DNA of 64,000 nucleotides from Paenibacillus wulumuqiensis (GTDB taxonomy: Bacteria; Bacillota; Bacilli; Paenibacillales; Paenibacillaceae), in assembly GCF_000971965.1 (NCBI RefSeq), contig NZ_LAQP01000021.1, forward strand, positions 1 to 64,000, given 5' to 3'. Below, piece after piece: positions 1-9,038 of the stretch. The first letter of the stretch is position 1, and each line of letters begins with the position of its first letter. The position numbers and the translations under genes are program-made. The notes beneath the pieces were generated by a model. That model was not told where the DNA came from. It ran no database searches and saw only the letters and a list, made by a program, of their open reading frames with translations.

Positions 1-2
1 CG

Positions 3-107
3 GATTCATTTTCCAATGGACTGGGTCTGGTCACTTACGAAGGGGAATGGGGCTACTTGAATACAAGCGGCGAATGGATATACAAGCCGAAGAACTTTAA
101 TCGATAG
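3..107 (+). CDS. WG-repeat protein, C-terminal fragment (cut by window start)
   Basis: Only the last 34 codons are inside the window, ending at the TAG at 105-107. The readable protein (DSFSNGLGLVTYEGEWGYLN, then TSGEWIYKPKNFNR) has the pattern of WG/KWG repeats: F-x-NGL-x-x-V, a GEWGYLN core, then GEWIY-P. WG repeats form beta-structured units in bacterial surface or secreted proteins, and their exact role is usually unknown. The start, any signal peptide and the number of repeats are outside the window. Confidence 0.7.
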   Translation, partial: DSFSNGLGLVTYEGEWGYLNTSGEWIYKPKNFNR

Positions 108-304
108 TCAGTAAATGTGTAACAGGTTTCTACATACATTGAGAAGTTGGAATTTATCGCGTAGTAATCAATTGATTTTGAAATCCATAAAATAAAATAG
201 AAATGCAACATCATCCAATCGGCAATCGTTTACTAAATATGGAATCATTTTACGGTGAATGCCCCAGTTTGACGGAAAGTATCCGGAAAAGAGGAGAGCA
301 GGAT

Positions 305-754
305 ATGAATATTACTATACGTGCATTCATAATCTTATGCCTGTGGCTGCTCGCTGGCTGCTCCATATCTGGCAGCGATTCTCCCACCCTGGGAGGAGTA
401 CTGTCCAGAGAACAGCAGGATTCACTTCAGGGTAACTGGCAATTCGCTGGTTATATTATTGATCGCGATCCCGACAGTGGTGCACTGCTGTTCGTCTGGG
501 ATATCGATCCGCAGCTCATGGATCAGCAGACGGTTGAACAGATTCTGGAACAGGCTTCACCTCATGCATCCTGGATAGGTGTGCGAAATATCAGCCATAC
601 CGACCGGATTCCGATCGGGCAGAAGGTGGTGCTCAATATGAGCGGCCCCATGGAGACGTCGTATCCTGCGCATACGGGCATGAGTGCCATTCAAGTCGTT
701 CAGCCGGAAGAGAAGATTACGGTGAATCCGTCTGCTGCACCCGAACAGCCTTGA
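305..754 (+). CDS. Putative lipoprotein, DUF3221-like
   Basis: A 149-residue protein starting at ATG 305, chosen because GAGGAG lies just upstream; an in-frame start at 203 has no such site. The N-terminus is a lipoprotein signal: a hydrophobic stretch (about residues 6-17) and lipobox LLAGC, so it should be anchored outside the membrane. The mature part has G-Y-I-I-D, L-L-F-V-W and a late IGQKV...G-P-M-E-TSYPA segment. This resembles the GQKV...SYPAQ signature of small DUF3221 (YobA-like) Firmicute lipoproteins. The DUF3221 link is from memory of that pattern; the function is unknown. Confidence 0.65.
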   Translation: MNITIRAFIILCLWLLAGCSISGSDSPTLGGVLSREQQDSLQGNWQFAGYIIDRDPDSGALLFVWDIDPQLMDQQTVEQILEQASPHASWIGVRNISHTDRIPIGQKVVLNMSGPMETSYPAHTGMSAIQVVQPEEKITVNPSAAPEQP

Positions 755-829
755 GCAGCAGGAGGGCTGGAGAGGACAAATAGTCGGACACATTGGTATT
801 TCGCTTAATGAAAGGAGAAGAATGATAGG

Positions 830-1444
830 ATGAATACCCATAACGAGACGATACCCGAAGAGAATATGCTGATCATAGACGGGCAGGATATCATTCTGAG
901 AGAATTTACTGCAGCGGATTTGGATGATTTGCATAACCTGACCTGGCAGCCTGAAATCCATGAATATCTGCCAGGCTGGAACGTATCCCGAGAGCAGCGT
1001 GCCGATTGGCTGTTAAACTACGAGATTCCGGGGAACCGGCAGTTTGTGAATGCTTTGCAAAGAGGGGAAGACATCAAGGATATGTATCTCCGGCTAGCCA
1101 TCATATCCCGGCAGACAGGCGAATTCATCGGCTGGTGCTGCTCCGGCATCAAGGATGAACTGCCGTCGCCCAACCGGGAAATCATGTACGCCATCTCCAA
1201 GGATCACCGGGGCAAAGGCTATACCACCCAGGTGGTGCAGGGCATGATCATGTATTTATTTGCCAATACAGATCTGCCGCTGCTGAATGCGATTGCCCTC
1301 ACAGGAAATATAGCTTCTCATAAAGTTATTCAAAAATGTGGATTTACGCTGCATGGTACGATTTGGATCAATAACGAGGAGTACAGTCATTATGTACTGC
1401 ACCGCGAATCCTGGGCAGACCAGATAGCACAACTGCGAAAATAA
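830..1444 (+). CDS. GNAT family N-acetyltransferase (RimJ/RimL type)
   Basis: A 204-residue protein preceded by AAAGGAG. It has the layout of RimJ/RimL-like GNAT enzymes: the N-terminal strand IILREFTAADLDDLHNL, a central F-I-GWCCSGI strand, the acetyl-CoA pyrophosphate-binding segment around AISKDHRGKGYTTQVVQGM (R/Q-x-x-G-x-G/A type), and a C-terminal N-x-AS-x-x-V-I-x-KCGF motif. Such enzymes transfer acetyl groups to protein N-termini, amino groups or antibiotics; the substrate cannot be read from sequence. It stands alone between the DUF3221-like gene and the beta-helix gene on the same strand. Confidence 0.85.
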   Translation: MNTHNETIPEENMLIIDGQDIILREFTAADLDDLHNLTWQPEIHEYLPGWNVSREQRADWLLNYEIPGNRQFVNALQRGEDIKDMYLRLAIISRQTGEFIGWCCSGIKDELPSPNREIMYAISKDHRGKGYTTQVVQGMIMYLFANTDLPLLNAIALTGNIASHKVIQKCGFTLHGTIWINNEEYSHYVLHRESWADQIAQLRK

Positions 1445-1543
1445 ATTTTCATTTGCAGGATTCTATACCTCCTATAAAAGGTTAATAATGGAAGGTTAAT
1501 ATAATTCACATAATTAACTAATACAAAAACAGGAGGAATTCAA

Positions 1544-3175
1544 TTGCACATGAACAAAAAACGTATTGCTGCAAGTATCACCTCGTTAGGGCTCGCGCTT
1601 ACTGCCGGGGCAAGCATTGTGTCCGCAGCGGATACAGTCAACTACCAGGCATCTGCCGATTATAGTACGATTCAGGGGACGAACCAGTGGCAGTATGAGA
1701 AGTTATCCGGGACGACATACAGCAAGCTTACATATCAGACAGGAGCCAGCCGCTGGGACAATGGCGGCACCTATCCATGGATAACTGCCAACGCCCAACA
1801 TCCCGGCAATGACGCCGATTCCGTTCGTACCTGGATCGCACCGGCGAATGGCACAATTACGATCACCGGAGCGGTGGAGAAAGGAAGCGCTGACGGAGAC
1901 GGTATCCTCGCCACGATCAAAAAGGACGATACCACGCTGTGGAGCCAGAAAGTCCAATCCACAACCGGCGTAACACCAAGCGGTGTATCCAAGATTGCTG
2001 TGCAAAAAGGGACAGCCATTCATTTTATCGTCAACCGGGTCGGTTCGATCAGCTTTGACCACACGCTGTGGAATCCGGCGATTGCCTTTACCCCTGCAGC
2101 CGATGTACCGGATGATCACAGTCTGTCGATTGTGGAATTTGGCGCGGTAGCGAATGATGGCAAAGATGACTACGCGGCAGTCAATGCTGCGATCACAGCA
2201 GCCCGTGCGCAGGGCAAGGATGTATATGTACCTGCAGGAACATTCCAGCTGAGTGATATTATCAATGTGAACAGCGTTACGCTGAAAGGTGCAGGTAAAG
2301 ACAAATCGATCTTAACTTCCACCAATCCGGAACGCGGCTCTATTGATCTGACAGGAACCAGCCCGGCACTGCGGGATCTGAAGCACGAATATGCGACTGT
2401 AGTACCTCGCGGAAATGGAGAAAATGAGAAAAACAGCATTACGGTTAGAAGTGCGACCAACTTCACTATAGACCAAGTGCTTGTTAATAAAGCCAGCACA
2501 GCGGGCATTCTGGTAAAAGAGTCTACAGGTGGCACCATTACCAATAATACCGTTCAAAATACAAATGCGGATGGCATTCATATGACAGGCGGCAGCAGCG
2601 GCATCACCGTACAAAGTAATCTGGTTCAGCATGTAGGCGATGATACCATTGCTGTAGTCAGCTACGGGACGGATCTGGATGCTGCAGGTCGGCCGGAAGC
2701 TACACATAATATTCGCATACTCAATAATGATGTCGGGTATGATTCTGGAGCGAGAGGAATTACAGTTGTAGGTGGTCATGATGTATGGATTGAGAGTAAC
2801 AGTATACAACGTACTCAGATGGCGGGAATCTATATTGCAACAGAAGGAAAATATCAGACACAGCCAGTGAATAACATTACGGTCAACAACAATACACTTG
2901 ATAGTACAGCACAAAAGCCAACTGGTGGTCATGCAGAGATGCTCGTATATGGAGGTTATTCTGCAAATACAAATGATATTGTTATCGACAATATTACCTT
3001 CACTGGCAATACCAGCCGCAATGCGACCAAATTTCCGGCAGGTGTATGGGGAAGTGCTAAGGTTGGAAATGTGACTTTTATCAATACAACAATTATCAAT
3101 GCTCCATATCCAGAGAAATACAAGTTTGAAAATGGAATCGTCACCTGGGAAGGTACAAAAGTTTTCCCTAAATAA
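1544..3175 (+). CDS. Secreted right-handed beta-helix protein (pectate-lyase-superfamily fold)
   Basis: A 543-residue protein. AGGAGG at 1531-1536 suits TTG 1544; ATG 1550 is the alternative start. A Sec signal peptide (about residues 1-28, cleavage near VSAAD) precedes a beta-rich N-terminal domain (about 30-180). Next comes the opening of a pectate_lyase_3-type helix: SIVEFGAVANDGKDDYAAVN and VYVPAGTFQLSD (about 190-235). After that come many short strands with N-rich turns such as TGGTITNNTVQNTNADGIHM and ITVNNNTLDST, typical of parallel beta-helix coils. It probably acts on, or binds, extracellular polysaccharide. A hydrolase or lyase class cannot be fixed, and no clear catalytic triad was identified. 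It is monocistronic, with a terminator just downstream. Confidence 0.75.
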   Translation: MHMNKKRIAASITSLGLALTAGASIVSAADTVNYQASADYSTIQGTNQWQYEKLSGTTYSKLTYQTGASRWDNGGTYPWITANAQHPGNDADSVRTWIAPANGTITITGAVEKGSADGDGILATIKKDDTTLWSQKVQSTTGVTPSGVSKIAVQKGTAIHFIVNRVGSISFDHTLWNPAIAFTPAADVPDDHSLSIVEFGAVANDGKDDYAAVNAAITAARAQGKDVYVPAGTFQLSDIINVNSVTLKGAGKDKSILTSTNPERGSIDLTGTSPALRDLKHEYATVVPRGNGENEKNSITVRSATNFTIDQVLVNKASTAGILVKESTGGTITNNTVQNTNADGIHMTGGSSGITVQSNLVQHVGDDTIAVVSYGTDLDAAGRPEATHNIRILNNDVGYDSGARGITVVGGHDVWIESNSIQRTQMAGIYIATEGKYQTQPVNNITVNNNTLDSTAQKPTGGHAEMLVYGGYSANTNDIVIDNITFTGNTSRNATKFPAGVWGSAKVGNVTFINTTIINAPYPEKYKFENGIVTWEGTKVFPK

Positions 3176-3199
3176 GTCATCTATTAACCGGACTATTTA

Positions 3200-3255
3200 A
3201 ATAACCCCCTCGTCATGTCCATGCAGCAAGGACATCTCGAGGGGGTTATTTTTAG
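3200..3255 (+). terminator. Rho-independent terminator, shared between convergent genes
   Basis: The arms AATAACCCCCTCG and CGAGGGGGTTATT form a perfect 13-bp stem around a 25-nt loop, followed by TTTT. It lies 25 bp after the beta-helix gene and 70 bp before the end of the convergent map gene. Because the stem ends in A/T on both sides it could also serve the minus strand. Confidence 0.85.
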
Positions 3256-3324
3256 TTAAAGTATATCAACAAAAACGCATCCAGCTGCGAAAACAGCTAC
3301 ATATCTATTTCTTCCATTTCATAA

Positions 3325-4071
3325 TCACTGCGCAGTCAGAATCTCTGTACCTTCCGCCGTGATGGCAATCGTATGCTCGTACTGGGCAGCGAGTTTGTGG
3401 TCAAGAGTTCGGGCTGTCCAGCCGTCGGAGTCAATCGTCATGTGGTAGGTGCCTTCGGTGATCATCGGCTCAATTGTGAATACCATGCCTTCTTTGAGAC
3501 GAACGCCTTTGCCAGGCTTGCCGACATGCATGTACGTCGGCTCTTCGTGCAGGTCCCGGCCGATGCCGTGGGCGAGCAGGTCACGTACAACGCCAAAGCC
3601 GTTACTTTCCGCATGCTGCTGAATCACGCTGGTAATATCACCGATTCGGTTGCCGGACTTCGCCTGTTCGATGCCAAGATCCAGACATTCCTTGGTGACA
3701 CGCATCAGTTTTTCGGCTGTCGGAGAGACTTGTCCCACGGTATAGCTCCATGCCGAATCACCCAACCAGCCATCCAGCTCGGCAACGGTGTCGATCGTCA
3801 CGATATCGCCTTCCACCAGCGGCTGCTTGCCGGGAAAGCCGTGCGCGATGACATCATTCACAGAGGCACAGGTCGCATAGGGATAACCTTTATATCCCTT
3901 CTGGTAAGGCTTGGCTCCATGTTTTAGCATCACTTCCTCAAAAATGCGCTCAATCTCATTTGTGGTAATGCCCGGTTGGATGATTGGAGCGATCGTACGA
4001 TGGCATTCGGCCACCACTTGACAGGCCTTGCGGATAGCTTCAATTTCATGTTTGCTTTTTAAGATGATCAT
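3325..4071 (-). CDS. map: Methionine aminopeptidase, type I
   Basis: A 248-residue metalloenzyme that removes the initiator methionine from nascent proteins. All the usual landmarks of type I MetAP are present: VNDVIAHGFP (substrate-site His), VTIDTVAELDGWLGDSAWSY (two metal-binding Asp), LLAHGIGRDLHEEP (metal-binding His), FTIEPMI (metal Glu) and YEHTIAIT (metal Glu). The length fits the family. It sits 7 bp downstream of a TetR gene and is probably co-transcribed with it, not in the usual adk-map ribosomal cluster. It may therefore be a second MetAP copy (inference). Confidence 0.93.
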   Translation of the reverse strand: MIILKSKHEIEAIRKACQVVAECHRTIAPIIQPGITTNEIERIFEEVMLKHGAKPYQKGYKGYPYATCASVNDVIAHGFPGKQPLVEGDIVTIDTVAELDGWLGDSAWSYTVGQVSPTAEKLMRVTKECLDLGIEQAKSGNRIGDITSVIQQHAESNGFGVVRDLLAHGIGRDLHEEPTYMHVGKPGKGVRLKEGMVFTIEPMITEGTYHMTIDSDGWTARTLDHKLAAQYEHTIAITAEGTEILTAQ

Positions 4072-4078
4072 GTTCGTT

Positions 4079-4663
4079 TCAGGACTCCTTTGTCATAGCT
4101 TGCATAGCCAGCTCTGCGATTCGATCGATATTCAGGTTGGTATTGCCGCCGTAATAGTGCAGTCCACAGCAGCCGACCAGTATGGCCAGCATATGGTCGA
4201 TACGGTCATCTTCGCACCCGGCGATCGATTGAAGAGGGATATATAGTTGTTTCATGAATCTTTTCCTGGCGGAGTACTGATCCTTCTCCGTCAAGCCGGT
4301 GTAATGTTCGGACGCCATTTTGTAGACGAGATACGTACGGGCATCCGATTGCCAGAGCTGCAGCAGAGCTTTGCAATAGGCCGGCAGCACATGTTCATCC
4401 GGGGAATCGCCATTGGCATTCGTCCATTCGGTCAGGACGCTCTCGCACTTCTCAAATCCGCTGTTCAGCAGATCATCTATTAATAAATGACGGTTGGGAT
4501 AATAATGGTACACCGTCCCATAACCCAGCTCCGCTTCGCGAGCAACGTCACGAATATCAAAGCTGCCGCCTGTGCGGAAATAAGAGCGTGCGGCGACATC
4601 CAGAATCTGTTCCCTGCGCTGCAGGCGTATCAGCTCATTTTGTTCTTTTGTCCGGGGGCACAT
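4079..4663 (-). CDS. TetR/AcrR family transcriptional regulator
   Basis: A 194-residue protein with an N-terminal TetR helix-turn-helix: REQILDVAARSYFRTGG followed by SFDIRDVAREAELGYGTVYHYYPNRHLLIDDLL (about residues 16-65). The C-terminal ligand domain has no recognisable signature. AGGAGG lies upstream of the ATG on the minus strand. It is the first gene of a likely two-gene unit with map, so it may autoregulate that unit. The ligand is unknown. Confidence 0.88.
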   Translation of the reverse strand: MCPRTKEQNELIRLQRREQILDVAARSYFRTGGSFDIRDVAREAELGYGTVYHYYPNRHLLIDDLLNSGFEKCESVLTEWTNANGDSPDEHVLPAYCKALLQLWQSDARTYLVYKMASEHYTGLTEKDQYSARKRFMKQLYIPLQSIAGCEDDRIDHMLAILVGCCGLHYYGGNTNLNIDRIAELAMQAMTKES

Positions 4664-4980
4664 AATTGCAAAAGCCTCCTTTTATAGACATACAAATTTG
4701 TCGATAGAAAAATAGTAACCCATACGCTGCAAATATGCAAAAGAAATATCGATACTGCAGCGAAAGCGAATTTGAATCTGCTGGAAAAGAAGCGCCGTCT
4801 GTGCAGAGGATGCGTCTGTCCATCCATCGGCATAGCCACAAATGAAGCTCTTACATCCAAAACCAGAATCAAAAGCAAAAACCGTGCAACCACCCGCAGG
4901 CGGCAGCACGGTTTTGCATCATATTGCATAGAAGCCTAATCTACACACGATTGTTCAATCATTGCCCGGTGATTCACCCA
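4664..4980. other. Intergenic region (317 bp)
   Basis: This stretch separates the start of the tetR gene from the 3' end of the secreted paralogue at 4981. It holds the tetR ribosome-binding site and AT-rich promoter DNA (about 4680-4740), plus a minus-strand terminator at 4870-4915. Short open frames here lack ribosome-binding sites and recognisable protein features. Confidence 0.6.
4870..4915 (-). terminator. Rho-independent terminator for the gene ending at 4981
   Basis: AAAACCGTGC (4877-4886) pairs with GCACGGTTTT (4905-4914). Read on the minus strand the stem is followed by a T-rich run (TTTTTGCTTTT), so it ends transcription coming from 4981. Confidence 0.75.
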
Positions 4981-6102
4981 TTAAGGTCCGGTACATACCC
5001 ATTCCCATGGACGTTCTTCATCCCAATCGCAGATCGGCTGCGGATCAGGCTTGAACTTCATCGTCAATACATAAGGCACATCGGGATCATATTTGGCCGG
5101 ATTGGTGGCAAATACGCGTGTATAGTAGGCATTGTACATATCCAGCCGGAATGTCTTGGTCGTATTCTGGTACACCGTACCTACCATAACGCCGTACTGG
5201 TCGATGAGTTCGAGTTTGTAGGAGCCTTTGGGTGACGGATTCTTGAGATTAATCGTCAGCTCCCCGTCCGGATTCACATTGAACATCTTCCAGTCTTCGT
5301 CATACGGATTGTCAATCGTATGGATCATCGGACCATCACGGTAGGCATCATAGTAGGTCTCGGTTGTAGTCGCATCATCGGTGTATTTCTCGTATTCATC
5401 GTATTTGTCGCTGAGCATGACCTTGAGGTTAAATGGCTGCTTCATGCTGCCGCCCGTTCCCCCTTCGGTCACGAACAGATAATACGTACCTGGCTGGGCC
5501 ACATAGGCAACCTGGTCATACGGACCGTAATTGCGGAAAGACACCGTTCCGGTATTCACATCACCCGGACCATTGCGCTCATAGTACAGATACAGGTAAT
5601 AGTCGATGCCCGGCGGTGTCAGCAGCAGGCCGGTGATCTTCTGAGGCTTGTCGATCGTGACTTTGTACCACAGTCCACCCGGCCAGAAGATACAGCCCGG
5701 CATATTCGGCGGCAGATAGCCTTCGACCGGTACGCCCGGAGTCAGTTCAGTCGCGGCAAAGGTAGAGATATTGGTCGGCATACCCGGCGGAGCAGGAATG
5801 GAAGGGATACCGGTAGTCGGCTTTTTACCCGCTGTTCCGTAGGTATCCGCTGTTACATAGGTAGCGGTTGTCGCTGTACCGCCTGTGGCAGGAGGAGCCA
5901 CCGGTTTGGAGAAAGGCAGACACTCGGACACATCTCCCGAATACGCCTGTGGCGCCGTCCGACCCTTGCTATTTAGCGGGATTAGCTCCGGGTACACAGG
6001 AGCGGCAGTATCTGCCGCCACAGCCGTCAGCGTAGGTCCCGGTATACAGGCGAGCAGAAGCAGTGCCGTCACCATTTGGATAACCAGCAGTCTCGTCCTC
6101 AT
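4981..6102 (-). CDS. Secreted protein with PPC-like beta domains, paralogue A
   Basis: A 373-residue protein with a Sec signal peptide (about residues 1-30, hydrophobic core LLVIQMVTALLLLAC) and a good GAGGAG site before its ATG. The mature part has two segments like bacterial pre-peptidase C-terminal (PPC) domains: ELTPGVPVEGYLPP...WYKVTIDKPQKI, and a Y-N-x-Y-D-EDWKMF...GSYKLELID block. It ends with CDWDEERPWEWVCTGP. The gene at 6181-7203 is a clear paralogue with the same order and nearly the same tail. The two are likely co-transcribed. A structural or binding role at the cell surface is a guess; no catalytic motif is visible. Confidence 0.72.
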   Translation of the reverse strand: MRTRLLVIQMVTALLLLACIPGPTLTAVAADTAAPVYPELIPLNSKGRTAPQAYSGDVSECLPFSKPVAPPATGGTATTATYVTADTYGTAGKKPTTGIPSIPAPPGMPTNISTFAATELTPGVPVEGYLPPNMPGCIFWPGGLWYKVTIDKPQKITGLLLTPPGIDYYLYLYYERNGPGDVNTGTVSFRNYGPYDQVAYVAQPGTYYLFVTEGGTGGSMKQPFNLKVMLSDKYDEYEKYTDDATTTETYYDAYRDGPMIHTIDNPYDEDWKMFNVNPDGELTINLKNPSPKGSYKLELIDQYGVMVGTVYQNTTKTFRLDMYNAYYTRVFATNPAKYDPDVPYVLTMKFKPDPQPICDWDEERPWEWVCTGP

Positions 6103-6180
6103 TGGATCATCTCCTCGATAAGTGGGATAGGGGGAAATTGACCGAAACTAGCGAAAACATGTTGTTTGCCGTCCCGTCTA

Positions 6181-7203
6181 TTACGGCCAGGTGCATACCC
6201 ATTCCCATGGGCGTTCTTCGTCCCATCCGCATACCGGACGCGGATCATACTTGGTATCCAGTGTCAGGGTGTAGGGAACGTCAGGATCGTATTTGGTCGG
6301 CGCATATTCACGGATAAAGTAGGAATCGACCGGCAGGCGCAGGGCTTTGGGTTCATTTTGCTTCACGGTGGCGATGACATTTTCATCCCAATCCCAGATC
6401 TCGACTTTGTAGACACCTTTGGAAGAAGGATTATCCAGACGAACGGTAGTTGTGCCGGGATAATCCAGACCGAACATTTTCCAGTCTTCATCATACAAAT
6501 TGTCGATCGTCTGAACCGAAGTTCCCTGATAATAGGCGTCTGTCGCCGAACTGTCATCGGAATATCGTTCGTAATCATCGAATTTGTCCGACAGCATGAC
6601 CTTCAGATTGAACGGCTGGCTGAGACTGCCACGGGTACCTCCTTCGGAGACGCGCAAATAATACGTTCCCGGCTGGGCGACATAGCTGAGCTGGTCATAA
6701 GGCCCTTTATGCCGAAAAGAAGCAGTGCCTTCCAGATACATACTGTAATCCAGACCCGGAGGAACGAGCATCAGGGCAGTAATCTTCTGCGTCTTGGTGA
6801 CGGTAATCTTGTAATACAGGGCATCCTGGAACCAGACACAATCCTGATCATCGGGGGGCAGATAACCTTCGATCGGTATACCCGGTGTCAGCTCGATGGC
6901 GGTTGCTGCAGAGGTGTTGACAGGATAGGGAGCCAGAGTGGCAGAGGAGGGTGCTGCGGAAACAGCGGTATCCGGTGTTATGTAGGTATCTGCGGTTGTT
7001 GTCGCTGGGTTGACCGAATCAGAAGTCAAATAAGGGAAACACATGCCACCTCCTCCGGTCGATAGTGGGTTGACAGGTGAAGCAGCATCTTCGGCGAGTC
7101 CGGATGTGCCGGCGGCAGGGGCAGCATAACTGAATGCGGACGGTACCCAGCTGAACAGCAGGAGCAGGACAAGTGTCCTCAGGCCAAGACAGGTTAACTT
7201 CAT
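6181..7203 (-). CDS. Secreted protein with PPC-like beta domains, paralogue B
   Basis: A 340-residue protein, upstream member of a tandem pair; 78 bp separate it from paralogue A. It has a signal peptide (about residues 1-28), a low-complexity S/T/A/P linker, then IELTPGIPIEGYLPPDDQDCVWF, ALYYKITVTKTQKITALMLV, GTYYLRVSEGGTRGS and NLYDEDWKMFG. It ends in CGWDEERPWEWVCTWP. Every block has a counterpart in paralogue A, so the pair arose by duplication. AAAGGAG precedes the ATG. The two Cys in the tail could form a disulfide after export (inference). Function unknown. Confidence 0.72.
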   Translation of the reverse strand: MKLTCLGLRTLVLLLLFSWVPSAFSYAAPAAGTSGLAEDAASPVNPLSTGGGGMCFPYLTSDSVNPATTTADTYITPDTAVSAAPSSATLAPYPVNTSAATAIELTPGIPIEGYLPPDDQDCVWFQDALYYKITVTKTQKITALMLVPPGLDYSMYLEGTASFRHKGPYDQLSYVAQPGTYYLRVSEGGTRGSLSQPFNLKVMLSDKFDDYERYSDDSSATDAYYQGTSVQTIDNLYDEDWKMFGLDYPGTTTVRLDNPSSKGVYKVEIWDWDENVIATVKQNEPKALRLPVDSYFIREYAPTKYDPDVPYTLTLDTKYDPRPVCGWDEERPWEWVCTWP

Positions 7204-7592
7204 TGCATCGTCTCCTTTGTAATAAATTTTGAAATAAGGGATTTCGAGTTGATTATAACTGATTTATCAGTCTTTTCAACTTATATTTTACTTTAGTGTA
7301 TAAATTATCCATTTGTTAAAAAAGTGTGAGATTAGCTGGTGGAATTAGGCTTTATAATTGATATTTAGCAGGGATTTACCAGTTTGTTTACAGTTTCTTT
7401 ATACATGCAAATAATCAACAATCCGGTTTGTTTGAACAACGACGATAGTACATATCTGATGACACTATTTCATGTGTGTCTGAATATGCGCATTATAAAT
7501 ATATAATCTTATTTAATACGAATAAATTTACTTATGAATATGTATTGGGTATGCTTAATAAGGTAAGACTATCAATGGGAAAGGAGCATAAA
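7204..7592. other. Divergent intergenic region (389 bp)
   Basis: AT-rich DNA between the divergent genes at 7203 (minus) and 7593 (plus), so it must carry promoters for both. Several TATAAT-like and TTGACA-like words occur, but no pair stands out well enough to call. No convincing gene or strong hairpin was seen. Confidence 0.5.
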
Positions 7593-8693
7593 ATGAGAAA
7601 AAAATGGATTCGGATAATCAGTGTTACTCTCGCAGCTTATCTGGTCATAACCATGTTGGTTCCCAGCACATCGTTTGCTAGCACAGTCAAACGGTCGTTG
7701 ACGAGTGTGATTCAACTCTCCGGTATGAATAACAGTGTATATGCTATTACCAAAGAGGGAGGGTTATGGGTATGGGGATACAATCAATATGGCAACCTGG
7801 GTCTGGGAGATGAACAGGATCGCTTCGCACCGGTTCGTCTGATTACCTCACCTACTGCACGCTTGAAGCAGGTGAGCAGCGGCAGACATATTAATGCAGC
7901 TCTAACATCCGAAGGTCAGGTTATGAGCTGGTCGGAAAAGTGGCCAGGCAAATCGGCAGAGCAATCCCGTACACCGATTATCATACAGGGATTTCGTGGA
8001 ATACAGCAGATTGCAGCCGGTGGGAACTTTGTACTCGGATTGGATCAGGACGGTAAAGTATGGGCCTGGGGAAGCAATGAGTCAGGAGAGATTCCCGGAG
8101 CCGATCAAGACTTTATCAATAAGCCTGCTGCCATTCAAGGATTGCCTGATCATATCACAGCAATTACAGCCAGCGAAAATGGAGGATATGCATTGACTTC
8201 AGACGGTAGGATATGGTTCTGGCAAGCATCCTCTGGCAATAAAGCCGCAGCACCAAAGTTGTTAAAAGGACTGCCTTCTATACAGTCCATTCATGAGGGT
8301 GGCAAGGTATTAACAGCCATTGATCAGAATCAACATGGCTGGATCTATGATCCCGATTCCCGTAAGTCTATTCAATTAGCGATAACCCAACCGATCCAGC
8401 ATATTTCTGCTCAACAGATCAACAACATAGCTGTCGTTACCAAGAGCGGTAAGGTATATTCCACTACATCTAACAACGATATAAAATTACTAAAAGGGTA
8501 TCCGGCCGATAGTATGGCTGTACAGCAGAATGCGTTGGCGCTGCTGGTACGGACACGTTCAGGCAAAGTATGGTCCATAGGCAGTAATGTAAATGGACAG
8601 CTCGGAATCGATTCTACAGTCCGGCATATCGAGAAGCCTCAACCGGTTGCATTTCCTATCCAGTTGAAGATCAACGGAAAAGACCATAAATAA
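7593..8693 (+). CDS. Secreted RCC1-repeat beta-propeller protein
   Basis: A 366-residue protein; ATG 7593 is chosen because AAAGGAG lies 9 nt upstream, while the in-frame ATG at 7476 has none. A signal peptide (about residues 1-30) is followed by RCC1-type repeats: GGLWVWGYNQYGNLGLGDEQDRFAPVRL, DGKVWAWGSNESGEIPG, and near the end SGKVWSIGSNVNGQLGID. The middle repeats are degenerate. RCC1 repeats form a seven-bladed propeller used for binding. The partner here is unknown. It is monocistronic with a terminator at 8785-8831. Confidence 0.82.
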   Translation: MRKKWIRIISVTLAAYLVITMLVPSTSFASTVKRSLTSVIQLSGMNNSVYAITKEGGLWVWGYNQYGNLGLGDEQDRFAPVRLITSPTARLKQVSSGRHINAALTSEGQVMSWSEKWPGKSAEQSRTPIIIQGFRGIQQIAAGGNFVLGLDQDGKVWAWGSNESGEIPGADQDFINKPAAIQGLPDHITAITASENGGYALTSDGRIWFWQASSGNKAAAPKLLKGLPSIQSIHEGGKVLTAIDQNQHGWIYDPDSRKSIQLAITQPIQHISAQQINNIAVVTKSGKVYSTTSNNDIKLLKGYPADSMAVQQNALALLVRTRSGKVWSIGSNVNGQLGIDSTVRHIEKPQPVAFPIQLKINGKDHK

Positions 8694-9038
8694 TAATACT
8701 GGCAGGGCAATGCCGGCAAGCCAAATACTTACTCTCTAGCTGAAATTCTAACGAGGGAAGTGTCATTGAATACATCCCGGATTCAAAGCGATCCAATCCG
8801 TCTCAAGCAGACGGATTGGATCGCTTTTTTGTATGAAAGAGAGATATCATACACAAATTAACAAAAAAGGTATTTCCAATATAGTCCAAAAGATGTATGA
8901 TAAAAGCGGTTAACCTACTTAATAGTGTCTATGTACTCAAATCAATATACCTACAAATTTAAAATAAATCCCCGTCAGCATTCCAGAAGCACTGGAAATC
9001 ACCCCTACGGAATCGACGGCAGCAAGGAGCATACACCT
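8694..9038. other. Intergenic region (345 bp)
   Basis: Holds the terminator of the RCC1-repeat gene (8785-8831) and then AT-rich DNA before the helicase gene. A GTG at 8925 and an ATG at 8931 are in frame with the helicase but have no ribosome-binding site, so they are less likely starts. Confidence 0.5.
8785..8831 (+). terminator. Rho-independent terminator after RCC1-repeat gene
   Basis: AAAGCGATCCAATCCGTCT pairs with AGACGGATTGGATCGCTTT around a short loop, followed by a T run. This is a strong, nearly perfect stem. Confidence 0.9.

Noticed and set aside
4630-4929. Overlapping minus-strand open frames between tetR and the secreted paralogue
   Set aside because: They have no good RBS, overlap the tetR start and cover a terminator; composition is not protein-like.
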